From Sphingomonas sp. NFR04 (lineage in GTDB: Bacteria > Pseudomonadota > Alphaproteobacteria > Sphingomonadales > Sphingomonadaceae), in assembly GCF_900114095.1 (NCBI RefSeq), contig NZ_FORV01000001.1:806001-870000 (forward strand): a stretch of 64,000 nt of DNA, in the 5' to 3' direction. The notes below the pieces were generated by a model, which did not search any database, was not told the DNA's origin, and saw only the letters and a list, made by a program, of their open reading frames with translations. Below are positions 44,530 to 53,054 of the stretch, piece by piece (the stretch's first letter is position 1; each line of letters opens with the position of its first letter). A program made the translations under genes and the position numbers.

Positions 44530-45240
44530 TTACCGCCCGCGCCAGATCTTCAGCGCCGCATCGTCCGCAGCCCCGCCGGTCCCGGCCTCACAGCGATCGT
44601 AGCGGAAGCGGGTGTCGAGGCAGAGCCACAGCTCGTCGAGCCAGCCCTCCCGGGTCGTCGTCACCCGAATCGCGCTCGCCGGGATCGCGCGGTTCTTCGC
44701 GGCGAAGGCCTGCTTGAAGTCGCCCACGGTAACGGCGCCGCGCGATAGCGCCTCCATGTCGGGATAGCGGATCGCCCGGTACAGGCTGGTGGAGCGCTGG
44801 AAATAGGCCTCGGGCGTCGTCTGCATGCAGGTGCCGTGTTTGGCCCATTCGTGCTGGATCAGCTGCTCGGAAGGCGTGGCGCACATCGTCTTGCGGATCA
44901 AGGCGGGCGGCAGGATCGGGGTGGCCTTGCAATATTGCGGCCACAGCTTGCCACGTCCGTCGGGCCACAGCCCGTGTAGCGTGAAGCCGAAGTGGTTGTT
45001 GCCGCCACACTGGAAGGCCTTGCCGGGCTCGTCGCCATGCGCGCGGCAGAAGCCCGGCGCCCAGGTCAGCGCCAGCGTGTAGCTGCCGATCGGCAGGATG
45101 CGCTGCGGCTCCTTGGCGCTGGGCAGGTCGGGCAGCGGCCGCTCGACCTTGCTCGGCGCCATGCACATCTGCGCCTGTGCCAGCGCCGCTCCCGGCAACA
45201 GCGCCGCGAGGCCGACCACGCTTCCCAATACCGCCTTCAT
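44530..45240 (-). CDS. Secreted ribonuclease T2 family protein
   Basis: 236 residues. A signal peptide (GSVVGLAALLPGAALAQA) precedes the mature enzyme. Catalytic segment CAS1 is FGFTLHGLWPDG and CAS2 is HEWAKHGTC, so both active histidines and the Glu/Lys are present; several cysteines suit a disulphide-bonded periplasmic enzyme. It cleaves RNA through 2',3'-cyclic phosphates. The ATG at 45240 has GGGAG six bases upstream. It lies 11 bp after nadC on the same strand, so the two share a transcript. Confidence 0.93.
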   Translation of the reverse strand: MKAVLGSVVGLAALLPGAALAQAQMCMAPSKVERPLPDLPSAKEPQRILPIGSYTLALTWAPGFCRAHGDEPGKAFQCGGNNHFGFTLHGLWPDGRGKLWPQYCKATPILPPALIRKTMCATPSEQLIQHEWAKHGTCMQTTPEAYFQRSTSLYRAIRYPDMEALSRGAVTVGDFKQAFAAKNRAIPASAIRVTTTREGWLDELWLCLDTRFRYDRCEAGTGGAADDAALKIWRGR

Positions 45241-45251
45241 GCCCATCTCCC

Positions 45252-46097
45252 TCACACGCTCGCGAAATCGAGGCCGATATCGGCTGCCGGGGCCGACTGG
45301 GTCAGCCGGCCGACGCTGACATAGGTGACGCCGCTCTCGGCGATCGCCCGGATCGTATCGAGCCGCACCCCGCCCGAGGCCTCGGTCGGCACCGGCCCGG
45401 CGACCAGCGCCACCGCCTCGCGCAGCATCGCCGGACCCATATTGTCGAGCAGCAGATGCGTCGCGCCGGCGCCGAGCGCGGGCTCGATCTGGTCGAGCCG
45501 ATCGACTTCGACGATGATTCGTTCGATTCCTGCCGCGACCGCGCGCGCCACCGCCGCCTCCACCGATCCGGCGATGGCGACATGGTTGTCCTTGATCATC
45601 GCCGCGTCCCACAGGCCCATGCGATGGTTGGTCGCGCCGCCCATGCGGGTGGCGTATTTCTCGAGCACGCGCAGGCCCGGCAGCGTCTTGCGGGTGTCGA
45701 GCAGCGTCGCGCCGGTGCCGGCGATCGCATCGACATAGGTCCGCGTCATCGTCGCGATGCCGCTGAGATGCTGGACGGTGTTGAGCGCCGACCGCTCGGC
45801 GGTGAGCATCGCCCGCGCCTTGCCCCGCAGCCGCAGCAGCGCGGTGCCGGGGGCGACCTGCGCGCCGTCCTCGACCAGCCGTTCGAGCGCGACGTCGGGA
45901 TCCAGCGCGCGGAAGAACGCCTCGGCGATCGGCAGCCCGGCGACGGTGATCGGGTCGCGGCTGTCCATCACGCCTTCGAAGCGTGCCTCAGCGGGGATCA
46001 CCGCCGCAGCGGTGATGTCGCCGCCGCTGCCGAGATCCTCGGCCAGCGTGGCGCGGACGAACGAGTCGCAATCGAAACCGGGGAGCGCGAAGGTCAT
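45252..46097 (-). CDS. nadC: Nicotinate-nucleotide pyrophosphorylase (quinolinate phosphoribosyltransferase)
   Basis: 281 residues. Converts quinolinate and PRPP to nicotinate mononucleotide in de novo NAD synthesis. AEDLGSGGDITAAAVIP, the RSALNTVQHLSGIATMTRTYV helix, DTRKTLPGLRVLEKYATRMGGATNHRMGLWD and AMIKDNH are canonical, as are LLLDNMGP and EASGGVRLDTIRAIAESGVTYVSVG. The ATG at 46097 aligns with the family. It is followed by RNase T2 and preceded by a two-HTH regulator on the same strand (32 bp). nadA lies 1.6 kb away; nadB is not in the window. Confidence 0.97.
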   Translation of the reverse strand: MTFALPGFDCDSFVRATLAEDLGSGGDITAAAVIPAEARFEGVMDSRDPITVAGLPIAEAFFRALDPDVALERLVEDGAQVAPGTALLRLRGKARAMLTAERSALNTVQHLSGIATMTRTYVDAIAGTGATLLDTRKTLPGLRVLEKYATRMGGATNHRMGLWDAAMIKDNHVAIAGSVEAAVARAVAAGIERIIVEVDRLDQIEPALGAGATHLLLDNMGPAMLREAVALVAGPVPTEASGGVRLDTIRAIAESGVTYVSVGRLTQSAPAADIGLDFASV

Positions 46098-46129
46098 GGC
46101 CGGGCTGTAGAATCCCCGGCCGCGCGCGT

Positions 46130-47101
46130 CTACGCGATCTGCAGCGGCGCGGGGCGCCCGTCGAGATAGTTGGCGGCGGGCTGGTCGAAGCGGAAGCCGC
46201 CGGCCGCCAGGCGGATCAGGATCTGGCGGACGTGCAGCATGCTCGTCCGGTGTTCCTCGATCCGCTCGGGGTCGGTCATCGCCCTTTCGGTGAGCACCAC
46301 GCCGCGCGACCGGCGGGCGAGGCAGCCGCTCTCGATCATTGCGGCGACGCGGCGGTGTGCGGTCGACGGGGGGAGGCCCAGCGCCCGCGCGACCGATCCG
46401 GTCGAGACCGGCTGGCACAGGCCGTCGGGCGGCGCGGTGCCGAACTCGGCATAGGCGAGCGCAAGATCGCGATTCTCGACGAGCGGGCGCGCATTGGCGC
46501 ACAGGATCGCGTTGGCCAGCACCAGATCGGTCCAGGACTGGAAGCGATGCGCGTGGAACTCGATGCCGGTCAGCAGCACGTCGTGCGCGGCGGCGAGCCC
46601 GGTGTGCCAGTCATAGCAGACGTGCGCACGCGTCTCCGGCAGCGTCACGCCGAAGCTGCGCATGTCCTCGATCATCGCCACCAGCGCATCGTGGTTGCCG
46701 CGGAACAGCGTGACGATCTCGGGGCGCGCATGTACCGCCTCGGGCACCGTCACCCCGGCAGGGCCACGCTCGCACAGGCCTGCCGCGCACAGCGCATGAA
46801 TGTGCCGCCGCATCGTCTCGAACGGGCGCCCGAGCGACGCTGCGAGGGCGTTGATGCTGATCGCCTTGGCGCCGCGCCCGTCGCGGCGGGCATGGCCGGC
46901 ACCGTGCGGCGACAGCATCTCGCTCGCGCGTGCCACCACCATGAAAATGATCGCCCGATCCAGATCGCCGTCCAGCGCCCGAACGCCCGCCGCGACCATC
47001 GACGTCTCCAGCGCCGCGATCAGCCGAACGATCAGCCGCCCGTGTGGCATCGCCATGTGCTTGCGATCGACGACAGGCGCGGATCGGATCATATCCTGCA
47101 T
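46130..47101 (-). CDS. Putative transcriptional regulator with two winged HTH domains
   Basis: 323 residues if started at the ATG at 47101; starts at 47092 or 47056 are also possible, none with a strong Shine-Dalgarno. Two HTH segments are visible: AISINALAASLGRPFETMRRHIHALCAAGLCE (about residues 80-110) and VSTGSVARALGLPPSTAHRRVAAMIESGCL (about 235-265). Between them is a region of about 120 residues with DWHTGLAAAHDVLLTGIEFHAHRFQSW that looks like a helical or ligand domain. I do not recognise the family. It sits 32 bp upstream of nadC on the same strand, so it may control it. Confidence 0.65.
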   Translation of the reverse strand: MQDMIRSAPVVDRKHMAMPHGRLIVRLIAALETSMVAAGVRALDGDLDRAIIFMVVARASEMLSPHGAGHARRDGRGAKAISINALAASLGRPFETMRRHIHALCAAGLCERGPAGVTVPEAVHARPEIVTLFRGNHDALVAMIEDMRSFGVTLPETRAHVCYDWHTGLAAAHDVLLTGIEFHAHRFQSWTDLVLANAILCANARPLVENRDLALAYAEFGTAPPDGLCQPVSTGSVARALGLPPSTAHRRVAAMIESGCLARRSRGVVLTERAMTDPERIEEHRTSMLHVRQILIRLAAGGFRFDQPAANYLDGRPAPLQIA

Positions 47102-47237
47102 CGGCAAAATCGGCCCCAGCGGGAAAAATAACACAAGTACTCATTCGCCCCACCCAGAATGAGTACCCCGGAAATTGCGAATCGTTACTAGCCCATATCA
47201 ATGCGCTGGTCGACGTAGCTGAGGTCGCTGTATCAAA

Positions 47238-47639
47238 ATGACACAGGCAATGCTGTCGGAAAATGGGGCCGCAAGCTGGCCCGAAAGCTGGGCTGTTGCC
47301 GCCGCCGCGCTGCGCGACCGACGCGAAGCGTTGGGCTGGTCGCTCGAACAGCTCGCCGACCGCACCTGCATTGGCTGTAACCACCTGATCGCGCTTGAAT
47401 CCGCGCGGTTCGACCGCTGTGGGGCCCCGGTATACGCGATCGGCTTTGCCCGCGCGGCGGCGCGGGCGATGGAAATGGCCGAAGCACCGATCCTCGTCGC
47501 GATCCGGGACGGTCATGCGGCGCGGCGCCCTGTCGCCCCGACAGCGGCTTCCATCCCGCGACGCCGCCGGATCCCGAATCTCGGCATTGCCAGCACGGCA
47601 GCGCGGCTCGGCGCACTGCTTTCCGACGGTCGTGCCTAG
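47238..47639 (+). CDS. RodZ-like HTH protein without membrane domain
   Basis: 133 residues. The HTH_25 region reads ALRDRREALGWSLEQLADRTCIGCNHLIALESARFDRCGAPVYAIGFARAAARAM: the pattern found in RodZ and related XRE-type proteins (ALESARFDR..PVYAIGF). The membrane helix and periplasmic domain of RodZ are absent; the tail is basic (PRRRRIPN). Probably a cytosolic DNA-binding protein. It is divergent from the two-HTH regulator with 136 bp between starts. An ATG at 47250 is an alternative start. Given for identification, not as proof of function. Confidence 0.7.
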   Translation: MTQAMLSENGAASWPESWAVAAAALRDRREALGWSLEQLADRTCIGCNHLIALESARFDRCGAPVYAIGFARAAARAMEMAEAPILVAIRDGHAARRPVAPTAASIPRRRRIPNLGIASTAARLGALLSDGRA

Positions 47640-47667
47640 AGCGTTTTCACCTCGGGTGAAGACGCTC
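47639..47667. terminator. Hairpin after the RodZ-like gene
   Basis: GAGCGTTTTCACC pairs with GGTGAAGACGCTC around TCG, beginning in the stop codon of the plus-strand gene. No T-run. It lies between convergent genes and may end both transcripts. Confidence 0.55.
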
Positions 47668-47697
47668 CAGGTTTTCAGGTGCCGCATTTTCCGAGTC

Positions 47698-47717
47698 GTT
47701 GACCGTAAACGGTCAAC
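47698..47717. terminator. Second hairpin, downstream of nadA
   Basis: A perfect 9-bp stem, GTTGACCGT with ACGGTCAAC, 20 bp beyond the nadA stop; AAGTTGACC continues on the minus strand. Possible nadA terminator. Confidence 0.45.
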
Positions 47718-47736
47718 TTGAAACTGCGCCAGGCGA

Positions 47737-48738
47737 TCAGGCGGGCACCGGTCCCAGATCGCCCTGCCCCACCGTGCCGCTGGCCAGTTCCAGCATGCGG
47801 TCGAGGCTCTTCTTCGCCTGTACCCGCAGGCCTTCCTCGATCTCGATCCGGGGGCTGAGGTCGCGCAGCGCGAGGTAGAGCTTCTCCATGGTGTTGAGCG
47901 CCATGTAGGGGCAGATGTTGCAGTTGCAGTTGCCGTCGGCGCCGGGCGCGCCGATGAAGTTCTTCTCCGGCATCACCTTCTGCATCTGGTGGATGATGTG
48001 CGGCTCGGTCGCGACGATCAGCGTGTCGCCGGGCATCGTCTTGGAGAAATCGAGAATGCCCTTGGTCGAGCCGACATAATCGGCGTGGTCCAGGATATAG
48101 GCCGGGCATTCGGGGTGCGCGGCGATCGGCGCACCGGGATGCTCGGCCTTGAGCTTGAGCAGTTCGGTCTCGCTGAACGCCTCGTGGACGATGCACACGC
48201 CGGGCCACAGCAGCATGTCGCGGCCGGTCTTGCGCTGGAGATAGCCGCCCAGGTTGCGATCGGGGCCGAAGATGATCTTCTGGTCCGCCGGAATCTGCGC
48301 GAGGATCTTCTCGGCCGAGGAGCTGGTGACGATGATGTCGCTCAGCGCCTTCACCTCGGTCGAGCAGTTGATATAGGTCAGCGCGATGTGATCGGGATGC
48401 TGCGCGCGGAAGGCGGCGAACTGGTCGGGCGGGCAGCTGTCTTCCAGGCTGCAGCCCGCGTCCATGTCGGGCAGCACGACGATCTTGTCGGGCGAGAGGA
48501 TCTTGGCGGTCTCCGCCATGAAGCGCACGCCGCAGAACGCGATCACGTCCGCGTCGGTCTCCGCCGCCTTGCGGCTGAGGTCGAGGCTGTCGCCGACGAA
48601 ATCGGCGAGATCCTGCAGCTCGGGCTTCTGGTAGTAATGCGCGAGGATCACCGCGTTGCGCTCCTTGCGCAGCCGCTCGATCTCGGCGCGGAGATCGAGT
48701 CCGCTGAGGCTGCCGCCGATGCCGTTGCGCGCGTCCAT
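47737..48738 (-). CDS. nadA: Quinolinate synthase A
   Basis: 333 residues. Condenses iminoaspartate with dihydroxyacetone phosphate using an oxygen-sensitive [4Fe-4S] cluster. Cluster cysteines lie in [23 protein letters not shown] and [40 protein letters not shown] and VYFCG-like [16 protein letters not shown] match the substrate half. The ATG at 48738 aligns with the family. A membrane protein gene lies 51 bp upstream on the same strand. Confidence 0.97.
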   Translation of the reverse strand: MDARNGIGGSLSGLDLRAEIERLRKERNAVILAHYYQKPELQDLADFVGDSLDLSRKAAETDADVIAFCGVRFMAETAKILSPDKIVVLPDMDAGCSLEDSCPPDQFAAFRAQHPDHIALTYINCSTEVKALSDIIVTSSSAEKILAQIPADQKIIFGPDRNLGGYLQRKTGRDMLLWPGVCIVHEAFSETELLKLKAEHPGAPIAAHPECPAYILDHADYVGSTKGILDFSKTMPGDTLIVATEPHIIHQMQKVMPEKNFIGAPGADGNCNCNICPYMALNTMEKLYLALRDLSPRIEIEEGLRVQAKKSLDRMLELASGTVGQGDLGPVPA

Positions 48739-48789
48739 TCCCTAAACTCCCGTTGTGCGCCCGCCACATGGCCCGGTCGGGCCGCGGGA

Positions 48790-49548
48790 TCAAGGGAAGG
48801 CGGGCGTGATCGGGCGATGGCTGCCGGCGGTGCCGGCCATGACGCTGCGCGTGAAGGCGGTGCCCGCCGGGCTGAACGCGATCGCGTCGGCGGTCAGCTG
48901 CACCGCCAGGATGAGGCCGATGCCCCAGAGCCACGCCGGGTGGACGCGGCCCGCGCGGCGCTGGTCGGCAACCGCGCCGATCACCGGCAGCACCAGCACC
49001 GCCACCACCGTCACCCACCAGGCATAGGGCATGAACAGCGGCATCGGCAGCAGCCGCCCCAGCCCCGGTCCGGCAAGAATGGCCATGCCGCAATACATCA
49101 GCCGGCGATGCCAGCTGGTCTGACGCCGCAGCATCAGCGCGGCGCCGACGAAGCCGGCGAACAGCAGCAGTTGCAACGGGTTGCTGATCAGGAATTCGCG
49201 AACATCGAAGAAGAAGGGCGCGCCGCGCTGCACCGAGAGCACGGTCATCACCGTGCCCAGCAGCACCATCAGGGGCACCCAGAACAGCGCCACCCAGCCC
49301 AGCCGGCGATGCAGCGCGACGGAACCGCCGTCGACCAGCAGATTCTGGGTGATGTACAGCGCGATCCAGCCGAAAAAGACGAAGGCATGGACGTGGAAGA
49401 TCAGCGGCACCGCGAAACTGGACCGCCCCGCCGCCAGATTGAGCGAGAATCCGGCGACATCGATCGCGCCCATCACGAACGCCATCACCAGAAAGAATCG
49501 TGAGTCCCCGGCGCGCGCACGTGGCGACGCCTGCACAATCGTTGCCAT
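48790..49548 (-). CDS. Uncharacterised seven-helix membrane protein
   Basis: 252 residues with about seven membrane helices. Histidines occur at helix ends (IFHVHAFVFFGWIALYITQNLL, ALHRRLGWVALFWVPLMVLLG, QTSWHRRLMYCGMAILAG), a spacing seen in haem-binding DUF2306-like/DUF420-like membrane proteins. I cannot assign a family with confidence. The ATG at 49548 gives MATIVQASPRARAGDS. It precedes nadA on the same strand, but a 51-bp gap with CGCCACATGG and the absence of overlap leave co-transcription open. Confidence 0.65.
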   Translation of the reverse strand: MATIVQASPRARAGDSRFFLVMAFVMGAIDVAGFSLNLAAGRSSFAVPLIFHVHAFVFFGWIALYITQNLLVDGGSVALHRRLGWVALFWVPLMVLLGTVMTVLSVQRGAPFFFDVREFLISNPLQLLLFAGFVGAALMLRRQTSWHRRLMYCGMAILAGPGLGRLLPMPLFMPYAWWVTVVAVLVLPVIGAVADQRRAGRVHPAWLWGIGLILAVQLTADAIAFSPAGTAFTRSVMAGTAGSHRPITPAFP

Positions 49549-49636
49549 TTCCCCACCCCTCCAATTTGGGCAGGGTATAGCTCTACTTTGGAGATTCTAC
49601 AATCATGAGCATTTCTACTATACCCGTTTCGGATCG

Positions 49637-50503
49637 TTACTCGGGCAGCAGCCGCCAAGTGTCCGTCGCGCTTGCTACCCGGCCGCGTGCCTGCAAGTCG
49701 AGCAGATGGGCGAGCACCGAACGCCCGGCCGCGCCGTGCAACTGCGGATCGAGCCCGACATACATGCGCGGGACCATCGCCGGCACCGTGTCCACGCCCT
49801 CCGCCAGCAGCCGCAATATCTGCCCCTCGCGCTGCTTACGGTGCCCGGCCAGCCCGCGCACGAAGCGCTGCGGGCGCTCGATGGGGTCGCCGTGCGCGGG
49901 ATAATAGATCCGGTCCTGCTCGCGCGCCATCAGCGTCTCCAGGCTGGCCATATAGGCCGCCATGTTGCCGTCCGGCGGGGCGACCACGGTGGTGGACCAG
50001 CCCATCACATGGTCGCCGGTGAACAGCGCGCCGCTTTCCTCGAGTGCGAAGCAGAGATGGTTGGAGGTGTGGCCGGGTGTCGCCACCGCGGTGAGCGTCC
50101 AGCCCTGCCCCGCTACCTGCTCGCCGTCCGCCAGCACGGTGTCCGGGGCATAGCCGGTATCGAACGAGGCGTCCGCGCGGGGGCCCGCATCGTCGAGCAC
50201 CAGCGGCGCGCAGCCGATGATCGGCGCGCCCGTGGCCGCCTTCAGCGCCGGCGCGGCCGGGCTGTGGTCGCGATGGGTATGGGTGCACAGGATCGCCCGC
50301 ACCGGCCGCCCGCCGATCGCCGCCAGCAGCGCGGCGAGGTGCTCGGCATCGTCGGGGCCGGGATCGATCACCGCGACGTCGGTGGTGCCCACCAGATAGG
50401 TCTGGGTGCCGGTGTTGGTGAAGGGCGAGGGATTGTTAGCCAGCACCCGCGTCACCAGCGGTTCGAGCGGCATCGCAAGGCCCGTGGGCGCATCATCGGT
50501 CAT
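49637..50503 (-). CDS. MBL-fold metallo-hydrolase (LACTB2-like)
   Basis: 288 residues. The metal-binding motif is CTHTHRDHSPAAPAL (HxHxDH), followed by the ligands in TPGHTSNHLCF, LFTGDHVMGW and PAHGDPI. The C-terminal helical segment (AGHRKQREGQILRLLAEG, HGAAGRSVLAHLLDLQARGRV) is the winged domain seen in the LACTB2/RNase-like and CPSF-like hydrolases. It is a cytosolic hydrolase, perhaps of nucleic acids or thioesters. Start choice is uncertain: ATG at 50503 or at 50521, neither with a strong Shine-Dalgarno. Its neighbour on the right is the BlaR1-like gene. Confidence 0.88.
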   Translation of the reverse strand: MTDDAPTGLAMPLEPLVTRVLANNPSPFTNTGTQTYLVGTTDVAVIDPGPDDAEHLAALLAAIGGRPVRAILCTHTHRDHSPAAPALKAATGAPIIGCAPLVLDDAGPRADASFDTGYAPDTVLADGEQVAGQGWTLTAVATPGHTSNHLCFALEESGALFTGDHVMGWSTTVVAPPDGNMAAYMASLETLMAREQDRIYYPAHGDPIERPQRFVRGLAGHRKQREGQILRLLAEGVDTVPAMVPRMYVGLDPQLHGAAGRSVLAHLLDLQARGRVASATDTWRLLPE

Positions 50504-50549
50504 CGTAGGGCATTTGGGCATTCACCGCCCAAGAGCAAGACGCAGGGGA

Positions 50550-50584
50550 GCGGGACCGGCCCCGAAGGAGTAGGCCGGTCCCGC
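50550..50584 (-). terminator. Hairpin downstream of the blaR1/blaI-type operon
   Basis: A perfect 12-bp stem, GCGGGACCGGCC with GGCCGGTCCCGC, about 40 bp beyond the peptidase stop on the minus strand. No T-run. It is the probable transcript end. Confidence 0.65.
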
Positions 50585-50624
50585 CGAGCACGCCGCCGTG
50601 AGACGTTGCGGCGGCGCGCTACAC

Positions 50625-52298
50625 TCAATCGTCGCTATCGTCCTTGGCGTCGTCGCGCAGTTCGGCGAGCGCCTCGTCGATGCCCTTCAGCGCTTCGGCG
50701 CGCTGCTGCGGGCTGAGGCTCGACTGCGCCTCGATCGTGCGGCGGGCGTGCTGCAGGCTCATCAGCGCGCTGTTCATCGCCATCGCCTTGCTGTTCGCGG
50801 CCATGGCCGCGGCGTGATCGGCGTTGAATGCCGCCATCTTGCTGGCATTCATGCTCATCGCGGCCATGCGATCGCTGCAGATGATCATCACCTGCTTGTT
50901 GCCCTCGGTGCGGTGCTCGACGGTGGGCGCAGTGCCCTTGCCGCACTTGGCGCTACGAATCTCCGGGATGCTCGCCTGGATCGCCGCCATGTCGGGCATG
51001 GTGATTTCCTGGCGCTTCCCGTCGCGCTGGATGATCACCATCTTCTTGATGCTCTTGCCGTCGCTGATCGTCTGATCGGTGCGAACGATATGGTGCTTGC
51101 CCGCAGGTCCTTCGGGGATGGCAGGCGCAGCCGGTGCCGGCGGCGCCACCGGTGCAGGCGCGGCCTGCGGTGCGGCAGGAGCACGCGGGGCGACGGCGGC
51201 CTGCGGCTCGACCGGTGCCGCCGGCGCGGCGGGGGTGACCGGCACGTCCTGGCCGTGCACGGCGGCATTCACGCTGGTGCGGATTCGCTCGGCGGCCTGG
51301 CTGCCCGAGGCGGTCAGCGCCAGCGCGGCGAGCGAAATGGTAGAGATACCGGCCAGCCCCGCGGCGATGCGGGTGGGGGAAAGCTTCCGGTGGATCGAGA
51401 GCATGCGCAATCTCCCTTTGACGTCGTTTATGGTGTGGAGGTGACAAGCCGCCGAGACCGCGCCCCCATGCGCGGACTTGACGATCGCACGGCCATAGGC
51501 ATGGCGCAGTGCCTGGGCGCGGCCGGCGAGCACCAGGGCGTCGCAGGCCATTTCCTGGTCGGCGCGGAAGGCGCGGAACGCCCGCCATGCGACCGGATTG
51601 AACCAATGGGCGGCCAGCACGATCAGCGCGGCCCAGTTGGCGACCAGGTCGCCGCGCAGATGGTGGCCGAGTTCATGGGCGAGCGCGAGATCGCGTTCGA
51701 TCTCGTCATAGCGCTCGGAAAAGTCGCGCGGAAAGGCGACGTATTTGCGGAAGATGCCGAAGGCGAGCGGCCCGTGCGCAGCATCGGTCTCGATCACCCG
51801 CACCCGGCCCTGCGCCACGGTGCGATCCACCCGCGCCCGCGAGAGTAGGTGGCGGCAGAAGCGGCGATGCGCGACCAGATGATAGCCAAGGAAGATCAGC
51901 GCGCCCGCGCCCCATAGCGCCAGCAGCAGCAGCGTGACGTTCAGCCCCTCCGCCACCGGCGTCGGCGCCACCATTGCGACGGGAAGGTGATGGCTGCCCG
52001 CGCTCAGGTCGATGGTGAGCACCGCGCCTTGGTCGACGCTCGCCGGAAGCCTCTCGGGATTGAGCACGGCCATCGCCGCCGCCGGCGCCTCGACCGCTTT
52101 CCGCGTGAGCGGCGCGAGCCAATGGCTGAGATGCCACTGCCCCGGCAGCGGCGGCAGCAACATCCGCACGGCGGGCAGCACCCACAGCGCATAGGCGAGC
52201 TGCGGTCCGAAGGCGCGCCGCACGGGCGCGCGCAAGGCAAGCGCCAGCAGCATCAGCAGCGTGCTCGCGAGCAGGGTCTCGATCCACCAGCCGGTCAT
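50625..52298 (-). CDS. M56-family membrane metallopeptidase, BlaR1-like sensor
   Basis: 557 residues. Four membrane helices frame a cytosolic zinc protease loop with HELGHH at 208-213 (zinc ligands) and the downstream Glu in ADQEMACDALVLAGR. The C-terminal periplasmic part is not a penicillin-binding domain: after a Pro/Ala-rich linker it has a MPDMAAIQASIPEIRSAKCGKG segment and a long Met/Ala/Lys-rich helix ending in acidic residues (AELRDDAKDDSDD). It probably cleaves the BlaI-type repressor on sensing an envelope signal. It is translationally coupled to that repressor's gene (ATGA). Confidence 0.9.
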   Translation of the reverse strand: MTGWWIETLLASTLLMLLALALRAPVRRAFGPQLAYALWVLPAVRMLLPPLPGQWHLSHWLAPLTRKAVEAPAAAMAVLNPERLPASVDQGAVLTIDLSAGSHHLPVAMVAPTPVAEGLNVTLLLLALWGAGALIFLGYHLVAHRRFCRHLLSRARVDRTVAQGRVRVIETDAAHGPLAFGIFRKYVAFPRDFSERYDEIERDLALAHELGHHLRGDLVANWAALIVLAAHWFNPVAWRAFRAFRADQEMACDALVLAGRAQALRHAYGRAIVKSAHGGAVSAACHLHTINDVKGRLRMLSIHRKLSPTRIAAGLAGISTISLAALALTASGSQAAERIRTSVNAAVHGQDVPVTPAAPAAPVEPQAAVAPRAPAAPQAAPAPVAPPAPAAPAIPEGPAGKHHIVRTDQTISDGKSIKKMVIIQRDGKRQEITMPDMAAIQASIPEIRSAKCGKGTAPTVEHRTEGNKQVMIICSDRMAAMSMNASKMAAFNADHAAAMAANSKAMAMNSALMSLQHARRTIEAQSSLSPQQRAEALKGIDEALAELRDDAKDDSDD

Positions 52299-52663
52299 TG
52301 CTTCAGCTCCTTCAGGAGAGCCTCGATCTCGGCGATGTCCTGGTCGGTGATGGCGTCGCGCTCGGCGAGGTGCGCCACCAGCGGCGTCAGCCGGCCGCCG
52401 AACAGCCGGTCGATCAGCTTGCGCGATTCCCCTACCACATAATCGCCCCGCGCGACGAGCGGGCGATAGCGGTAGCGCCGCCCCTCTTCCTCATGCGCGA
52501 TCACATTCTTGGCGAGCAGCCGCCCGAGCAGCGTCTTGACCGTGTTGGCGCTCCAGTCGCGATCGACGGGCACGCGCTCGGCAACCTCCTGCGCAGTGAG
52601 CGGCGACTCTTCCCAGAGCACTTCCATCACTGCATGTTCGGCTTCGCTGATTCGTTCGGTCAT
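52295..52663 (-). CDS. BlaI/MecI/CopY-family transcriptional repressor
   Basis: 122 residues from the ATG at 52663. The winged helix reads ISEAEHAVMEVLWEESPLTAQEVAERVPVDRDWSANTVKTLLGRLLAKNVIAHEEEGRRYRYRPLVAR, the BlaI/MecI pattern; the C-terminal dimerisation helices follow (LVAHLAERDAITDQDIAEIEALLKELK). A dyad lies just upstream of the start, so it should repress its own operon until cleaved by the M56 protease. No beta-lactamase gene is adjacent. Given for identification by motif. Confidence 0.95.
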   Translation of the reverse strand: MTERISEAEHAVMEVLWEESPLTAQEVAERVPVDRDWSANTVKTLLGRLLAKNVIAHEEEGRRYRYRPLVARGDYVVGESRKLIDRLFGGRLTPLVAHLAERDAITDQDIAEIEALLKELKQ

Positions 52664-52675
52664 ACACCCCTCACT

Positions 52676-52712
52676 GACTACGCATGTAATCGCTCCGTTT
52701 ACGTCTGTAGTC
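52676..52712. promoter_or_regulatory. BlaI-type operator of the repressor-sensor operon
   Basis: GACTACGCATGTAA (52676-52689) and TTACGTCTGTAGTC (52699-52712) are inverted repeats with a 9-base spacer and four mismatches. The inner TGTA/TTAC halves resemble the TACA-N2-TGTA core of BlaI/MecI operators. It sits 13 bp upstream of the repressor start. Confidence 0.7.
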
Positions 52713-53054
52713 AAGCTGCTGAATACGGGATGAACTGGAGGCCGCGCCGCAAAACCGTCGGTGGAATTTACACCCGCACCGCGGGGTTAACGGCGCTTCA
52801 CCATCGCATGCCGCGGAATATCGTGCATCCCCGAAACTGGCACGCGCCCTGCAGCGTGGAGGGCACCCGGAGCATTCCCCAAAAATGCTCCAGCGTCCCC
52901 CAAAGACGCTTCAGGGCGGGTCGATGGTTCACCGGCATGGCCATCGACCCGCCCGCACCGGGATCAGCATGCGACCAAGTGCAGGTCGCGCCGGTGAACG
53001 GCAGAAAATGTCCCGAAAGCTTGCATCCGCGCACGATTCGACTAGATCGCGCGC
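52713..53054. other. Intergenic region between the repressor and leuC genes
   Basis: About 340 bases with no credible gene. It holds a GGAGCATT..AATGCTCC hairpin near 52.87-52.89 kb, followed by CCAGCGTCCCCCAAAGACGC. The leuC promoter should be here, but I see no convincing -35/-10 pair. Confidence 0.5.
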
